DNA from: Alphaproteobacteria bacterium
GTDB lineage: Bacteria; Pseudomonadota; Alphaproteobacteria; Caulobacterales; Caulobacteraceae
NCBI GenBank assembly: GCA_018826515.1
Contig: JAHKAM010000060.1
Location: 1 to 64,000, forward strand
DNA length: 64,000 bases
Reading direction: 5' to 3'
The first letter of the stretch is position 1; every line of letters starts with the position of its first letter. This document shows positions 35,834 through 47,489 of the stretch, in pieces. The position numbers and the translations under genes are program-made. Below the pieces are notes generated by a model. It did not search any database and had not been told where the DNA came from. It saw only the letters and a program-made list of their open reading frames with translations.

Positions 35834-37147
35834 TTGGGTTCCGATCCGCGCATACTGGTCGTCGCCCCCGACGACGGCCTGATCGGTCCGTTGTGTCAGG
35901 GGCTGGACGCTCTTGGCTGGCGCACCGTGACCGCCCGTTCGCTGGCCGGCGCCATACAGGTGCTGATCGACTGGCCACTGGAGACGGTGATTCTCGACGC
36001 CCGCCTGCCGGACGCCGTCGAGGGCATAGGCGCCCTGCGCCAGACCGTATCGCCGCGTCGGTTGCCAATTCTGGCCATCGGCGCCGAGGCCGCGGCCTGG
36101 GCGCCGGGACTGGCCGATATCGTCATGTCCCATACGCCCCACGCCGCCCAGGCGGCGCTGAGGCTGGAGAATCTGGTCCGGTCCGCCATCGCCGAGGAAG
36201 AGGTGTCGCTGCGCGAGGCCACCTTCGCCGCGCGCGGACAACCGTTGCCGATCGTCGAACCCGACGCCACCCCGCTGCGGGTCCTGGCGGCGGGCAAGCC
36301 TGACCGGCATTTCCTCGCCCTCTCGAACGCCCTGACCGCGCGCGGCTGTGAGGTGGTGGCGGCCCCGACGCCCTATACCGCCTTTGACTATCTGCACGAG
36401 CGACCCTTCGACGCCGCCGTTCTGTGGGGCGCCGAGGATCATACGCCGGCGCTGTCCATCGCTTCGGGCATGAAGCGGAATACGCGGCTCTACCACATCC
36501 CGGCGGTGCTCTATCTGCGCGGTTCGGGCGAGATCAATCTCTCCGAGCTCTACAACCGGGGCTTCGCCGACGTCGCCGCGGCCGATACGCCCGAGGACGA
36601 GACCGCGGAGCGAATCGCCGCCCTGGCCCGGGTCCACCGCCGCCACGTCGCCATCCGCAAGGCGCTGGAGAGCGCCCGCGGCTCGGGCCTGACAGATCCG
36701 TCGACCGGCCTGTTCACCCCCGAACTGTTCGCCAGCCACCTGGCGCGCGTGGCCGAAGGCGCGCGCCTGCGCCGCCGGCCCCTGTCCGTCGCGGTGCTGC
36801 GGGTGTCAGAGACCGAGGCTGTGATCGAGGCGCGCAAGGGCGGCTGGCTCGACCGCGCCCTGCCCCAGATCGGCGCCATGGTCTCGCGCCTGATCCGCAC
36901 CGAGGACACGGCCGCCCGGCTGTCGCCCGACGTCTTCGCCCTGGCCCTGCCTGCGACCCACGGACCGGCCGGCCGAATCGCCGCCGACCGCATCGCGGCG
37001 GTGATCGGTTGCACGGCCTTCGACGCCGGCCCCGACCGCTCGCCCTTCGTGGTCGAGTTCGAGGTCGGGGTGGCCGAGGTGACCCTGGGGGAATCCCCGG
37101 CGGCGGTGCTGGAGCGCGCCTCAAGGGACGTTCGCGTTCCCGCCTGA
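35834..37147 (+). CDS. popA: Cyclic di-GMP effector PopA-like: two receiver domains and degenerate GGDEF
   Basis: 437 aa. REC1 begins DPRILVVAPDD with phosphoacceptor Asp55 (ETVILDARLPD). REC2 (LRVLAAGKPDRHFLALSNAL) lacks a clear phosphoacceptor. The C-terminal GGDEF domain is degenerate: SPDVF (364-368) replaces GGDEF, but the inhibitory-site RxxD is kept as RTED (Arg355). That is the pattern of Caulobacter PopA, which binds c-di-GMP without making it and promotes CtrA degradation. TTG at 35834 has GGAG 8 nt upstream and sets Asp55, the number I recall for Caulobacter. ATG at 35792 is an alternative. Confidence 0.83.
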   Translation: MGSDPRILVVAPDDGLIGPLCQGLDALGWRTVTARSLAGAIQVLIDWPLETVILDARLPDAVEGIGALRQTVSPRRLPILAIGAEAAAWAPGLADIVMSHTPHAAQAALRLENLVRSAIAEEEVSLREATFAARGQPLPIVEPDATPLRVLAAGKPDRHFLALSNALTARGCEVVAAPTPYTAFDYLHERPFDAAVLWGAEDHTPALSIASGMKRNTRLYHIPAVLYLRGSGEINLSELYNRGFADVAAADTPEDETAERIAALARVHRRHVAIRKALESARGSGLTDPSTGLFTPELFASHLARVAEGARLRRRPLSVAVLRVSETEAVIEARKGGWLDRALPQIGAMVSRLIRTEDTAARLSPDVFALALPATHGPAGRIAADRIAAVIGCTAFDAGPDRSPFVVEFEVGVAEVTLGESPAAVLERASRDVRVPA

Positions 37148-37156
37148 GCGTCATTT

Positions 37157-37172
37157 GACAATTATACTTGTC
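37157..37172. promoter_or_regulatory. Inverted-repeat operator candidate upstream of the wHTH regulator
   Basis: GACAA-TTATAC-TTGTC, a perfect 5-bp inverted repeat around an A/T-rich core, 18 nt before the regulator ATG. The core TATACT could be a -10 element, so binding of the encoded regulator would block its own transcription. The site stands out in an otherwise GC-rich region. Confidence 0.55.
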
Positions 37173-37189
37173 TAATACAGGGTGGCGCC

Positions 37190-37789
37190 ATGGCGGCCCG
37201 CCCTTCAGCCCTGCTCGACGATCTGGACACCGCCCTTGTGGCGCTCGCGCCGATCCGTCGGCGTATTCTGTCGGCCCTGATCGAGCCGGCTTCCGCCGCC
37301 GGTCTGGCGGACCAACTGGGACTGCCGCGTCAGAACATCGGCTATCACCTGAACGCGCTCGAAGCCGCCGGCCTGGTCCGGCTGGCCGGAGAACGGCGCA
37401 AGCGCGGCTTCACCGAGCGGCTGTTCGTCGCCGCCCGCAACCCGGTGCTCGACCCCGCCCTGCTCCAGGCGCCGCCCCACCCCGATGCGGTCGACGCCCA
37501 GGACCGCCACGCCGCCGACCACCTGATCGCCGCCGCCTCGACGCTGGTGCGCGATGTGGCGCGGATGCGTCAGGCGGCCGACGCCGAGGGCTCGCGCCTC
37601 CTGACCCTGACGGTGGAGGCCGACGTCGGCTTCGCCACGCCCGCCGATTTCGACGCCTTCACCGAGGATGTCAGCGCCGCCGTCGCCGCCCTCGCCCGCA
37701 AATACGCCGCGCCTTCCGGCCGCCGCTACCGTCTCACCGCCGTCGCCCATCCCGCCGCGCCCGACAGGCCGGCCGCGTTGAAGAACTGA
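37190..37789 (+). CDS. Winged-helix (ArsR-like) transcriptional regulator
   Basis: 199 aa. The N-terminal winged helix is RRRILSALIEPASAAGLADQ, then LGLPRQNIGYHLNALEAAGL and VRLAGERRKRGFTERLF. A C-terminal helical region with HAADHLIAAASTLVRDVARM may dimerise or sense a ligand. It is 12 nt upstream of an SRPBCC-domain gene, the usual pairing of ArsR-like regulators with AHSA1/SRPBCC proteins. It is probably autoregulated via the palindrome 18 nt upstream. Confidence 0.88.
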   Translation: MAARPSALLDDLDTALVALAPIRRRILSALIEPASAAGLADQLGLPRQNIGYHLNALEAAGLVRLAGERRKRGFTERLFVAARNPVLDPALLQAPPHPDAVDAQDRHAADHLIAAASTLVRDVARMRQAADAEGSRLLTLTVEADVGFATPADFDAFTEDVSAAVAALARKYAAPSGRRYRLTAVAHPAAPDRPAALKN

Positions 37790-37801
37790 GAAAGTCCGAT
37801 C

Positions 37802-38557
37802 ATGAGCGAACAACCGCCCGCCGCTGACGCCCCGACCGTCGACCATGTCCTCGTCGAGGTCACCGTCCCCGCGCCCGCCGACGTGGTCTGGGCCGCCTTG
37901 CGCGACCCGCAGAAGATCAAACAATGGTTCGGCTGGGACGCCGACAGTCTGAAGGACGAGATCGATTTCATCTTCGTCACCCACGCCAACGCCGACGACG
38001 CGCGGATGGTGGTGGACTTCGTCGGCGTCCCGGATCGCTATGAGGTCGAGGCGCGGGGCGGCTCCAGCATTGTCCGCGTGGTGCGGTCGGCGCCGGCGGG
38101 CGAGGACTGGTCCGACGTCTTCGACGGCATGATCGAGGGCTGGATTTCCTTCACCTGGCAGCTGGCCTTCGCCCTCGCCCGCCATCCCGGCCAGACCCGC
38201 CGGACCCTGTTTCTGTCAGGCCCGCCGCGAGAAGACCGGCTGGCGCGCTCGCTGCTCGGTCTCGACGCCGGCCCGGCCCCGGGCGAGAAGTGGTCGACGC
38301 CGCTGGGCCCGGACGCAGAGGCCGCGGGCGAGGTCTGGTTCCTCGCCCGCCACCAGACGGGCGTCACGGTCGATGCCTGGGGCGATGGTCTGCTGGTCGT
38401 GGTCGATCAGCCGCCCACGGAGAAACGCCCGCGCGGCGTGACCATGCTGACCCTGACCACCTACGGCCTCGGCGACGCGGCCTTCGCCGATCTCGAGACG
38501 CGCTGGAAGAGCTGGTGGGACCCGCGGTTCGAAACCGTGGCCCCCGGCTGCGACTGA
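37802..38557 (+). CDS. SRPBCC (AHSA1-like) domain protein
   Basis: 251 aa. The N-terminal half matches the SRPBCC/AHSA1 fold: VEVTVPAPADVVWAALRD, KIKQWFGWDADSLKDEIDFI, and WISFTWQLAFALARH. The rest is a second, less conserved domain with GVTVDAWGDGLLVV and TLTTYGLGDAAFADL, so it is longer than single-domain members and may be a tandem START fold. It binds hydrophobic ligands in the family. ATG at 37802, in the operon with the regulator. Confidence 0.85.
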   Translation: MSEQPPAADAPTVDHVLVEVTVPAPADVVWAALRDPQKIKQWFGWDADSLKDEIDFIFVTHANADDARMVVDFVGVPDRYEVEARGGSSIVRVVRSAPAGEDWSDVFDGMIEGWISFTWQLAFALARHPGQTRRTLFLSGPPREDRLARSLLGLDAGPAPGEKWSTPLGPDAEAAGEVWFLARHQTGVTVDAWGDGLLVVVDQPPTEKRPRGVTMLTLTTYGLGDAAFADLETRWKSWWDPRFETVAPGCD

Positions 38558-38583
38558 CGGGATCCGCAGCCCGTCGCCGGAGG

Positions 38584-39351
38584 CTATGGTTCCGGGTCGC
38601 CGACATAGCGGCTGGCCCAGGCGGCGATCACCCCGGCCGCATAGTCGGCATCGGATCGCCGGGTCAGCAGATGGTTCGCATCGTCCAGCGAGACGAAGCT
38701 CTTGGGGTGGCGCGCGGCCTGAAAGATGGCCGCCGCATTGTCGATCGAGACCACGTCGTCGACCGGAGAGTGCAGGACCAGCACGGCGCGCCCGAGGGTC
38801 TCTATCCGGCCTTGCTGGTTATGGGAGCGGATATCCTCGACGAAATCCGCGCCGAGCTCGAACGCCCGCCCGGCGATCGAAACCGGCACACGCCGGCCCG
38901 GCGCCACGCCTTCGAGCGCCTCCGGGACGTGGGCCAGCACATGTTCCGCGTCGAACGGCGTCCCGATCACCGCCACGGCCGTGACCGACTCCAGCGCCCC
39001 GGCCGCCGCCAGCACGGCGGCGCCGCCGAAACTGTGGCCGATCAGCAGGCGCGGCGTCCGGCCCGACGCCGCCATGGCGCGGACGGCGCGGACCACGTCC
39101 TGAACATCGCTGGACAGCCCCTGCCCGAACGCGCCTTCGCTCTCGCCCAGTCCCGTGAAGTCGAAGCGAAGCACCCCGATGCCGTGATCGGCCAGGGCGC
39201 GGCACACCCAGGTCGCGGCCAATGAGGTCTTGTCGCAGGTGAAGCAGTGGGCGAACACGGCCCAGGCCCGAACGGGCCCCTCACCGGTCTCCAGCACCCC
39301 CGTCAGCCTGCCCCCGGCGGCGTTGGTGAAATCAAAATCCTCGGCGGTCAT
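38584..39351 (-). CDS. Alpha/beta hydrolase, OsmC-adjacent-type fold protein
   Basis: 255 aa serine hydrolase. The nucleophile elbow is LLIGHSFGGAAVLAA, the acid is likely in VLHSPVDDVVSIDNAA and the His in SLDDANHLLTR. The opening AEDFDFTNAAGGRLTGVLE and AVFAHCFTCDKTSLAATWV match the predicted redox-type alpha/beta hydrolases often found with OsmC, but OsmC is not here. ATG at 39351 is preferred; a TTG at 39360 has no suitable spacing from GGAG. Confidence 0.86.
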   Translation of the reverse strand: MTAEDFDFTNAAGGRLTGVLETGEGPVRAWAVFAHCFTCDKTSLAATWVCRALADHGIGVLRFDFTGLGESEGAFGQGLSSDVQDVVRAVRAMAASGRTPRLLIGHSFGGAAVLAAAGALESVTAVAVIGTPFDAEHVLAHVPEALEGVAPGRRVPVSIAGRAFELGADFVEDIRSHNQQGRIETLGRAVLVLHSPVDDVVSIDNAAAIFQAARHPKSFVSLDDANHLLTRRSDADYAAGVIAAWASRYVGDPEP

Positions 39352-39518
39352 GGCAGGCAATGCTCCGTGTCCGGACGATCAATCCGACAGCCCTTCCGGT
39401 CGCCCGTCGACGCAATCGATCGTACCGTGAGATACCCCTCAAGGGGCTAGGATGGCGCCCGATGCAGGTTCGCGCCTTGTCAGCCTTCTTCGACGGGCGT
39501 GTGGACGAGCGTCGTCGC

Positions 39519-41081
39519 TCACTCCCACTCAATCGTCCCCGGCGGCTTGGACGTCACGTCATAGACCACCCGGTTCACCCCCCGAACCTCATTGACGATC
39601 CGCGTGGCGCAGCGGCTCAGCACATCCCACGGAAATTCGAAGAAGTCGGCCGTCATGCCGTCGGTCGAGGTCACGGCGCGCAGGGCCAGCACCTTCTCAT
39701 AGGTGCGGGCGTCGCCCATCACGCCCACCGTCTTCACCGGCAGCAGCACGGCGAAGGCCTGCCAGATGCTGTCGTAGAGGCCGGCCTTGCGGATCTCCTC
39801 GAGGTAGATGGCGTCGGCCTGCTGCAGGGTCTCGACCGCCTCGGGCGTGATCTCGCCGGGAATGCGGATGGCGAGGCCGGGCCCCGGGAAGGGATGGCGT
39901 CCCACGAAAGCGTCCGTAAGCCCCAGCTCGCGGCCCAGCGCCCTCACCTCGTCCTTGAACAGTTCACGCAGCGGCTCGACCAGCTTCAGCTTCATGAAGT
40001 CCGGCAGGCCGCCGACATTGTGGTGGCTCTTGATCACCGCCGACGGCCCGCCCGAGGCCGAGACGCTCTCGATCACGTCGGGATAGAGGGTGCCCTGGGC
40101 GAGGAATTCCGCGCCCTCGATCTTGTGGGCCTCGCGATCGAAGATCTCGATGAACACCCGGCCGATGGTCTTGCGCTTGGTCTCGGGGTCGGAGACGCCG
40201 GCCAGCTGCCCGAGGAATTCCTTCGACGCATCAACGTGCACCAGCGGGATATTGTAGTGCTCACGGAACAGGGTGGTGACCTGGGTCGCCTCATCCTTGC
40301 GCAGCAGGCCGGTGTCGACGAAGACGCAGGTCAGCTGGTCGCCGATGGCCTCGTGGATCAGAACGGCGGCCACCGAGGAATCGACCCCGCCCGACAGGCC
40401 GCAGATCACCTTCGCGTCGCCGACCTGTTCGCGGATCTGGGCGATCTTCTCGTCGCGATAGGCGGCCATGGTCCAGTCGCCCTTCAACCCGGCGATGCCG
40501 AACAGGAAGTTGCGATAGATTTCGGTCCCGCGCGGCGTGTGATGCACCTCCGGGTGGAACTGCACGGCGTAAATCCGGCGCGCCTCGTCGGCGATGGCCG
40601 CGAAGGGCGCTCCGGCCGAGGTGGCGATCACCCGGAAGCCCTCGGGGATGGCGGCGACGCGGTCGCCGTGGCTCATCCATACCGGCTCGCGATGGTCGAC
40701 CGCGCCGATGCCCGCGAACAGCGGGGTCTCGTCGGCGATGACGATCTCGGCCCGTCCGAACTCGCGGTGATGGCCGCCCTCGACCTTGCCGCCCAGCACG
40801 TCGCACAGCAGCTGCTGGCCGTAGCAGATGGCCAGCATCGGCAGGCCGAGGTCGAACAGCTTGCGGCCGATACGGGGACTGTCGGCCTCCAGCACGCTCG
40901 CCGGTCCGCCCGACAGGATGATGGCCTGCGGCCTCATCTCGTCGACCACGGCCTCGGCCTTGTTGAACGGATGGATCTCGCAATAGACGTTCGCCTCGCG
41001 CAGGCGCCGCGCGATCAGCTGCGTCACCTGGCTGCCGAAATCGACGATCAGGACCTTCTGGTGATCAGCGGGGGCGGTCAT
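39519..41081 (-). CDS. guaA: GMP synthase (glutamine-hydrolysing)
   Basis: 520 aa. The class I amidotransferase domain has Cys86 in LAICYGQQL and the His/Glu pair in QFHPEVHHT. The ATP-pyrophosphatase P-loop is [12 protein letters not shown]. The dimerisation domain holds [13 protein letters not shown] and ends KPPGTIEWE, the invariant GMPS terminus. It converts XMP to GMP, the step after GuaB, which is encoded upstream in the same direction. ATG at 41081 overlaps the mtnN-like stop. Confidence 0.98.
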   Translation of the reverse strand: MTAPADHQKVLIVDFGSQVTQLIARRLREANVYCEIHPFNKAEAVVDEMRPQAIILSGGPASVLEADSPRIGRKLFDLGLPMLAICYGQQLLCDVLGGKVEGGHHREFGRAEIVIADETPLFAGIGAVDHREPVWMSHGDRVAAIPEGFRVIATSAGAPFAAIADEARRIYAVQFHPEVHHTPRGTEIYRNFLFGIAGLKGDWTMAAYRDEKIAQIREQVGDAKVICGLSGGVDSSVAAVLIHEAIGDQLTCVFVDTGLLRKDEATQVTTLFREHYNIPLVHVDASKEFLGQLAGVSDPETKRKTIGRVFIEIFDREAHKIEGAEFLAQGTLYPDVIESVSASGGPSAVIKSHHNVGGLPDFMKLKLVEPLRELFKDEVRALGRELGLTDAFVGRHPFPGPGLAIRIPGEITPEAVETLQQADAIYLEEIRKAGLYDSIWQAFAVLLPVKTVGVMGDARTYEKVLALRAVTSTDGMTADFFEFPWDVLSRCATRIVNEVRGVNRVVYDVTSKPPGTIEWE

Positions 41082-41725
41082 GCGAACTCCGTGCGGGCAG
41101 GCGTGAAAGGGTCATGCAACAGGTCGAGCGCCGCGGCCAGAGCCTGGTCGACCTCGGCGAGCGCATCGGTCCAGTGCGCGAGCGTGGACAGGTCGGTGCG
41201 GCCGTCCGAGACCCCGCGAAGACCCATCACCGGCACGCCGAACCGGGCGGCGGCGCGGACCACGGCGAAAGTCTCCATATCGACCATGTCGGCCTCGACG
41301 GCGTCATAGGCGCCGCCGGAGACGACGCTGGCCCCGGTGGCGAGGCGGGCCGGCGGCAGGGCGGCGGGCCCGTCGAGCAGGGGCAGGACGGCGGGAAGGC
41401 GCGGATACGGCGTCTCCCCCTTCGGGAAACCCAGGACGCTGGCGTCCATGTCGCGATAGCTGACCCCGGTCACCCGATAGACCCGGGCGTGGTCGAGGGT
41501 GCGCGATCCGGCCGAACCCAGTGAGACGAGCAGGTCCGGCAGGGCGTCCTCAGCCTGCAGAAGGGCCAGCGCATGGGCCACGCCTGCGGCCGCCTCGACC
41601 GGGCCGACGCCGGTGATCAGAGGCCGGATGCGGGCGCGCAAGGCCGGGCCGTATTCAGGCTCGGCGGCCATGACGCAGAGGGCGGTCTTCGGACCGAAGG
41701 TGGAAAGGGTCCAGTCCCGACTCAC
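41078..41725 (-). CDS. mtnN: 5'-methylthioadenosine/S-adenosylhomocysteine nucleosidase-like
   Basis: 215 aa nucleoside phosphorylase-fold protein. Motifs: [42 protein letters not shown], and [20 protein letters not shown] followed by LRGVSDG, with the catalytic Asp in the last motif. It should remove adenine from methylthioadenosine or SAH. Start GTG at 41725 overlaps the rsmB stop as GTGA, and its stop overlaps guaA, consistent with a purine operon. Phosphorylase activity cannot be excluded. Confidence 0.87.
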   Translation of the reverse strand: MSRDWTLSTFGPKTALCVMAAEPEYGPALRARIRPLITGVGPVEAAAGVAHALALLQAEDALPDLLVSLGSAGSRTLDHARVYRVTGVSYRDMDASVLGFPKGETPYPRLPAVLPLLDGPAALPPARLATGASVVSGGAYDAVEADMVDMETFAVVRAAARFGVPVMGLRGVSDGRTDLSTLAHWTDALAEVDQALAAALDLLHDPFTPARTEFA

Positions 41726-43128
41726 GCCCGCCGCTCATAGAGGGCGACGAAGAAGCCGTCGGTGCCGGTCGAGGCCGGCGAAAGGCGCAGGCGTCCGCCC
41801 GTCGCGGCCGCGCCGAACCGGGTGCGGGCGGCGTCGGTCAGGGCAGCGGACGCCAGCGCTTCGACGACCGGCAGCGGGCGGAAGCCGCTGTTGGCGGCCT
41901 CGAAGGCGTCGGCGACGGCCTCGTTCTCGCGGCTGAGCACTGAACAGGTGACATAGACCAGCCGGCCGCCCGGCTTCACCAGCGCCGCGGCCTGGCCGAG
42001 AATGCGCAACTGCAGGGCGTGCAGCCGCTCGATCTCGTCGGCCTTCAGCCGCCAGGCGTCCTCGGGACGACGGCGCCAGGCGCCCGAGCCGCTGCACGGC
42101 GCGTCGACGAAGACCAGATCGGCCTTGCCGTTGAATTCCTCGACCCCGCCGCCGTTCTGGCCGATCAACCTCAGGTCGGCGGCGACGCCGGCGCGGGCGA
42201 GGCGCGGCCGGATGTTGTCGAGCCGCTTCTGCACGACGTCGCAGGCGATCAGCCGCATCGGCGCGGCCGCCGGTTTGGCCTTCGCCGCCGCCAGTTCATC
42301 GGCGCCGGTCGGCGACCAGCCGGCCGGGCTGGGCGCCGCCGCCCGTGACGGGTCGGCGGCGGGCAGGCCCTGCACGGCCAACGCCAGCGTCTTGCCGCCG
42401 CCGCCGGCGCAATAGTCCACCACGATGCTGTCGGGGGTGAACGACAGGCCGGCCCCGGCCAGCCAGGCGGTCAGCTGGCTGCCCTCGTCCTGGATCTCGA
42501 CGCGGCCGGCGTTGAAAGCGTCCAGCCCCTGAACATTCGGCGCCGGCTCCGACGGCAGGCGCAGGCCGACCGCCGACCACGGCGTGGGTTCCGGCGTCAG
42601 GCCCGTGGCCTTCAGCTCGGCCCGGGCGGCCTCGACTGTGGTCTTGGCGGTATTCACCCGCAGATCGACCGGCGCCCGCGCCATCAGGCCGGCGGCCTCC
42701 TCGCTCCAGCGCTCGCCGAAGGTGGCTTTCAGATCCTCGACCACGAAGGCCGGCAGGTCGGCGGCTGCTTCAGGCAGGTCGCCCTCCCCCGCCGCGATCC
42801 GGGCCCGCTCCTGTTTCGACAGCGGCCGCGGGCCGTAGCCCTCGCCCGAATGCAGGGCCTCGATTTCTTCCAGCGACAGTCTGTCGAGGAAGGCCAGCGC
42901 TCCGACCACCAGGGCCCGTCCGTCCTCGCGCCCGCCCATGGCGGCGACCAGACGACCGCGGGCGCGCAGCACCTGATAGACGCGTTCGGCGACGGCGCGG
43001 CGGTCGCCGGATCCGGCGTAGCGGTTGGCGGCCCCCCAGGCCTTGATCACCACCTCGGCAGGGGCGCGCCCCTGGGCGATGCTGTCCAGGACGGAGGCGG
43101 CGGCGGCGAGTCGGGCGGCTGGGGTCAA
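41722..43128 (-). CDS. rsmB: RsmB/NOP-type 16S rRNA (cytosine-5) methyltransferase
   Basis: 468 aa. An N-terminal NusB-like helical region (ARLAAAASVLDSIAQG) is followed by a SAM-binding fold (VVDYCAGGGGKTLALAVQG), the PC motif VDAPCSGSGAWRRRPED and the catalytic TC motif YVTCSVLSRENE. It methylates C5 of a cytosine in rRNA. The start is TTG at 43128; no ATG fits the N terminus. It follows the MAPEG gene and overlaps the nucleosidase gene. Confidence 0.92.
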   Translation of the reverse strand: MTPAARLAAAASVLDSIAQGRAPAEVVIKAWGAANRYAGSGDRRAVAERVYQVLRARGRLVAAMGGREDGRALVVGALAFLDRLSLEEIEALHSGEGYGPRPLSKQERARIAAGEGDLPEAAADLPAFVVEDLKATFGERWSEEAAGLMARAPVDLRVNTAKTTVEAARAELKATGLTPEPTPWSAVGLRLPSEPAPNVQGLDAFNAGRVEIQDEGSQLTAWLAGAGLSFTPDSIVVDYCAGGGGKTLALAVQGLPAADPSRAAAPSPAGWSPTGADELAAAKAKPAAAPMRLIACDVVQKRLDNIRPRLARAGVAADLRLIGQNGGGVEEFNGKADLVFVDAPCSGSGAWRRRPEDAWRLKADEIERLHALQLRILGQAAALVKPGGRLVYVTCSVLSRENEAVADAFEAANSGFRPLPVVEALASAALTDAARTRFGAAATGGRLRLSPASTGTDGFFVALYERRA

Positions 43129-43137
43129 TTCAGGCTT

Positions 43138-43536
43138 TCAAAGGAACAGGGCGACGATGACCGACACCAGACCGCCGGTGGCGACGAGCCAGACCAGCGA
43201 GCGGATGTAGGGCACGCCGAAGGCGTACAGCGGCAGGTAGAGGAGCCGCCCGAAGAAATAGAGGTGGGCGCCGACAAACGTCAGTTGCCCGTCCTTACCG
43301 GCGATATGCGCCATGATCACGGCGGCGGCGAAGATCGGCAGGGTCTCGAACAGATTGGCCTGGGCGCGCAGGAGCCGTCCCGCCAGCTTGCCCGGCGGCG
43401 GCGTGTCGCCGTCACGGGGTCCCGCGTTCCATTTTCCGCCGAGCTCCGCGGTGCGCGCTGCGCCCGCCGACCCGATCTGGACCAGCGCCAGGACCAGCAC
43501 AAAGGCCAGCATGATGAATTCCGGCGTCATATCCAT
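43138..43536 (-). CDS. MAPEG family membrane protein (second copy)
   Basis: 132 aa with four predicted helices. DMTPEFIMLAFVLVLALVQI starts the first; GPRDGDTPPPGKLAGRLLRA and NLFETLPIFAAAVIMAHIAG are the MAPEG signature region; it ends with YLPLYAFGVPYIRSLVWLVA. It is a different subtype from the gene at 29970. ATG at 43536 has GGGAGG 8 nt upstream. It lies between guaB and rsmB, a location that suggests co-transcription but no purine role. Confidence 0.88.
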   Translation of the reverse strand: MDMTPEFIMLAFVLVLALVQIGSAGAARTAELGGKWNAGPRDGDTPPPGKLAGRLLRAQANLFETLPIFAAAVIMAHIAGKDGQLTFVGAHLYFFGRLLYLPLYAFGVPYIRSLVWLVATGGLVSVIVALFL

Positions 43537-43553
43537 GGCGTGAGCCTCCCCGC

Positions 43554-45695
<2,142 letters not shown>

Positions 45696-46715
45696 TCAGG
45701 GGCGGTAGCCGTAGTCCGAACAGCCGGGCCGCACTTCGTCCAGCAGCCCCTCCGCGTTCAGGCAAAGGGCGTCCGACAGGCCCAACCGCCCCGTCGCCGC
45801 GGGCCCCGCCATCCAGACGACGCGCCGATCCCTCACGCCGACCAGCGCCAGACCCGGCGAGGACCCCCGGAGGCCCAGCTTGATGGCGACGATCGCGAAG
45901 GCCGGATCGGCGCGATCCCGGAACATCCGGACGCCGCGCTGGCCCCGCGCCAGGTCTTCCGGCGCCCGCGGCAGTTCGGCCCCGGGCTGGAACTGCGCCA
46001 GCAGCGCCCCGCCCTCGCGTTGGGCCCGCTCATGCTCGGCCTCCGCGAGGGGCTGGGTCACGGCGTAAACCGGCCACAAGGTCATCGCCCCGGCGAGGGC
46101 CAGCGCCCAGTCGCCGCTGGTCGGCGAAGACTGCGAGGGGTCGGACAACGGTCTGCAGTCGCTCCGCATCACGGCGCCCTCCCCGACCGCCGGACCGAGG
46201 CGCGCCACCGCCGTGGCCTCATCACTGAGCGGCAACCGGCCCGGCGAGACCGGCCACGGCGAGGCCTGGGCCCGGCTCCGATTGTAGGCCCGCCCCTCCC
46301 TCGCATTGCGGGGGGTGGGGCGGCTGTCGCTTCGCGGCGGCGTGAGATGCACGGAGCGGAGCTGACCGTCGACGAAGACGAACTGTCCCCGGCTTCCGGC
46401 CAGAAGCGGGCGAATCGCCCCCGCGCCGAGATCGCCGGCGAGCACGACCCCGGACAGGCAGACAACACCCTCGGGCCGAACGCCAAGATCGCCGTGCAGG
46501 GCGGGCTCGCGCCAGAATCGCTGGGTCGGGTAAATCTCGACGACCTGCTCGCCGTCTGCGATCCGCAGCGCCTCATCCGGAACCGGATCGGACGCGGCGC
46601 CGAGACGCGCCGCCACCTCCGAGGGCGTTCGGCCGATCAGCTCGCCCACAGGGGTGGAGGTCCCGACGCCGGGCGTCTGCAAGGCGACGGCCATGGCCAG
46701 CGCCGTCAGACTCAT
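45696..46715 (-). CDS. Hypothetical protein with signal-like N terminus
   Basis: 339 aa, unrecognised. The N terminus SLTALAMAVALQTPGVG could be a weak signal or anchor. The rest has two halves: VGELIGRTPSEVAARLG, and a C-terminal part (ALVGVRDRRVVWMAGPAATG) with a hydrophobic segment GDWALALAGAMTLWPVYAV. It ends with a Cys-containing LDEVRPGCSDYGYRP. No domain is recognised. ATG at 46715 overlaps the rlmE stop as ATGA. Its 3' end is convergent with the DUF2061 gene across 3 nt. Confidence 0.7.
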   Translation of the reverse strand: MSLTALAMAVALQTPGVGTSTPVGELIGRTPSEVAARLGAASDPVPDEALRIADGEQVVEIYPTQRFWREPALHGDLGVRPEGVVCLSGVVLAGDLGAGAIRPLLAGSRGQFVFVDGQLRSVHLTPPRSDSRPTPRNAREGRAYNRSRAQASPWPVSPGRLPLSDEATAVARLGPAVGEGAVMRSDCRPLSDPSQSSPTSGDWALALAGAMTLWPVYAVTQPLAEAEHERAQREGGALLAQFQPGAELPRAPEDLARGQRGVRMFRDRADPAFAIVAIKLGLRGSSPGLALVGVRDRRVVWMAGPAATGRLGLSDALCLNAEGLLDEVRPGCSDYGYRP

Positions 46716-47422
46716 CGGCGGTTCATCGCCACCAGGAACACCTCGGCGCTGTCCTTCCGGCTCGACTCGGGCTTGACGTATTTCACCGTCTCGAACTCGG
46801 CGCGGAGCCGCGCCAGCACCCCGCCCGCGTCGCCGCCCTGGAAATTCTTCGACACGAAATGCCCGCCGGGCCTCAGCGTGCGGATGGCGAAATCGGCGGC
46901 GATCTCGATCAGGGCGATGATCTTCAGGTGGTCGGTCTGGCGGTGGCCGACCGTATTGTGGGCCATGTCGGACAGCACCAGGTCCGGCGCCCCGCCCAGC
47001 AGGTCCATCATCTGCTGATCCACGCCCGGATGGGTGAAGTCGGCCTGGATCATGATCGCGCCGGGCACCGGCTCGACCGGCAGCAGGTCGACCCCGACCA
47101 CCGCGATCGCCCCACGCTTGACCGCCACCTGGGCCCAGCCGCCCGGCGCGGCGCCCAGGTCGATGACCCGGCTGCCCTGTTTGATCAGATGGAACCGGTC
47201 GTCGATCTCCAGCAGTTTGAAGGCCGCGCGGCTGCGCCAGCCCTCGGCCCGGGCGCGCTCGGACCACTTGTCCGACAGCTGGCGCTTGATCCACTGCTGG
47301 CTGGACATCGACTTGGTGTCGGCCGTCTTCATCTTGGTGCCCATGCCGCGGCCGGCGGCGGTCCCGCCCGAGGGCGGGCGCACCATCCGTCTGCGTTCGG
47401 CAGGCTTTTCTTCGTCGGTCAT
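46712..47422 (-). CDS. rlmE: 23S rRNA (uridine 2'-O) methyltransferase
   Basis: 236 aa RrmJ/FtsJ family enzyme methylating U2552 (E. coli numbering). After an N-terminal basic extension, QQWIKRQLSDKWSERARAEG and WRSRAAFKLLEIDDRFHLI contain the catalytic Lys. SAM-binding GAAPGGWAQVAVKRG and catalytic SDMAHNTVGHRQTDHLKI follow, then PGGHFVSKNFQGGD. ATG at 47422. It diverges from the cyclophilin gene and overlaps the hypothetical gene downstream. Confidence 0.96.
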   Translation of the reverse strand: MTDEEKPAERRRMVRPPSGGTAAGRGMGTKMKTADTKSMSSQQWIKRQLSDKWSERARAEGWRSRAAFKLLEIDDRFHLIKQGSRVIDLGAAPGGWAQVAVKRGAIAVVGVDLLPVEPVPGAIMIQADFTHPGVDQQMMDLLGGAPDLVLSDMAHNTVGHRQTDHLKIIALIEIAADFAIRTLRPGGHFVSKNFQGGDAGGVLARLRAEFETVKYVKPESSRKDSAEVFLVAMNRR

Positions 47423-47489
47423 CGCATCCACATAGCCGTCAGCGGGTTTGCGGGCTATGGACCCGCGACAATTCACGAGGAGCGCGCCG

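Noticed and set aside
39434-39446. Short hairpin CCCCTCAAGGGG between guaA and the hydrolase as a terminator
   Set aside because: Stem of 5 bp, 2-nt loop and no T run; too weak.
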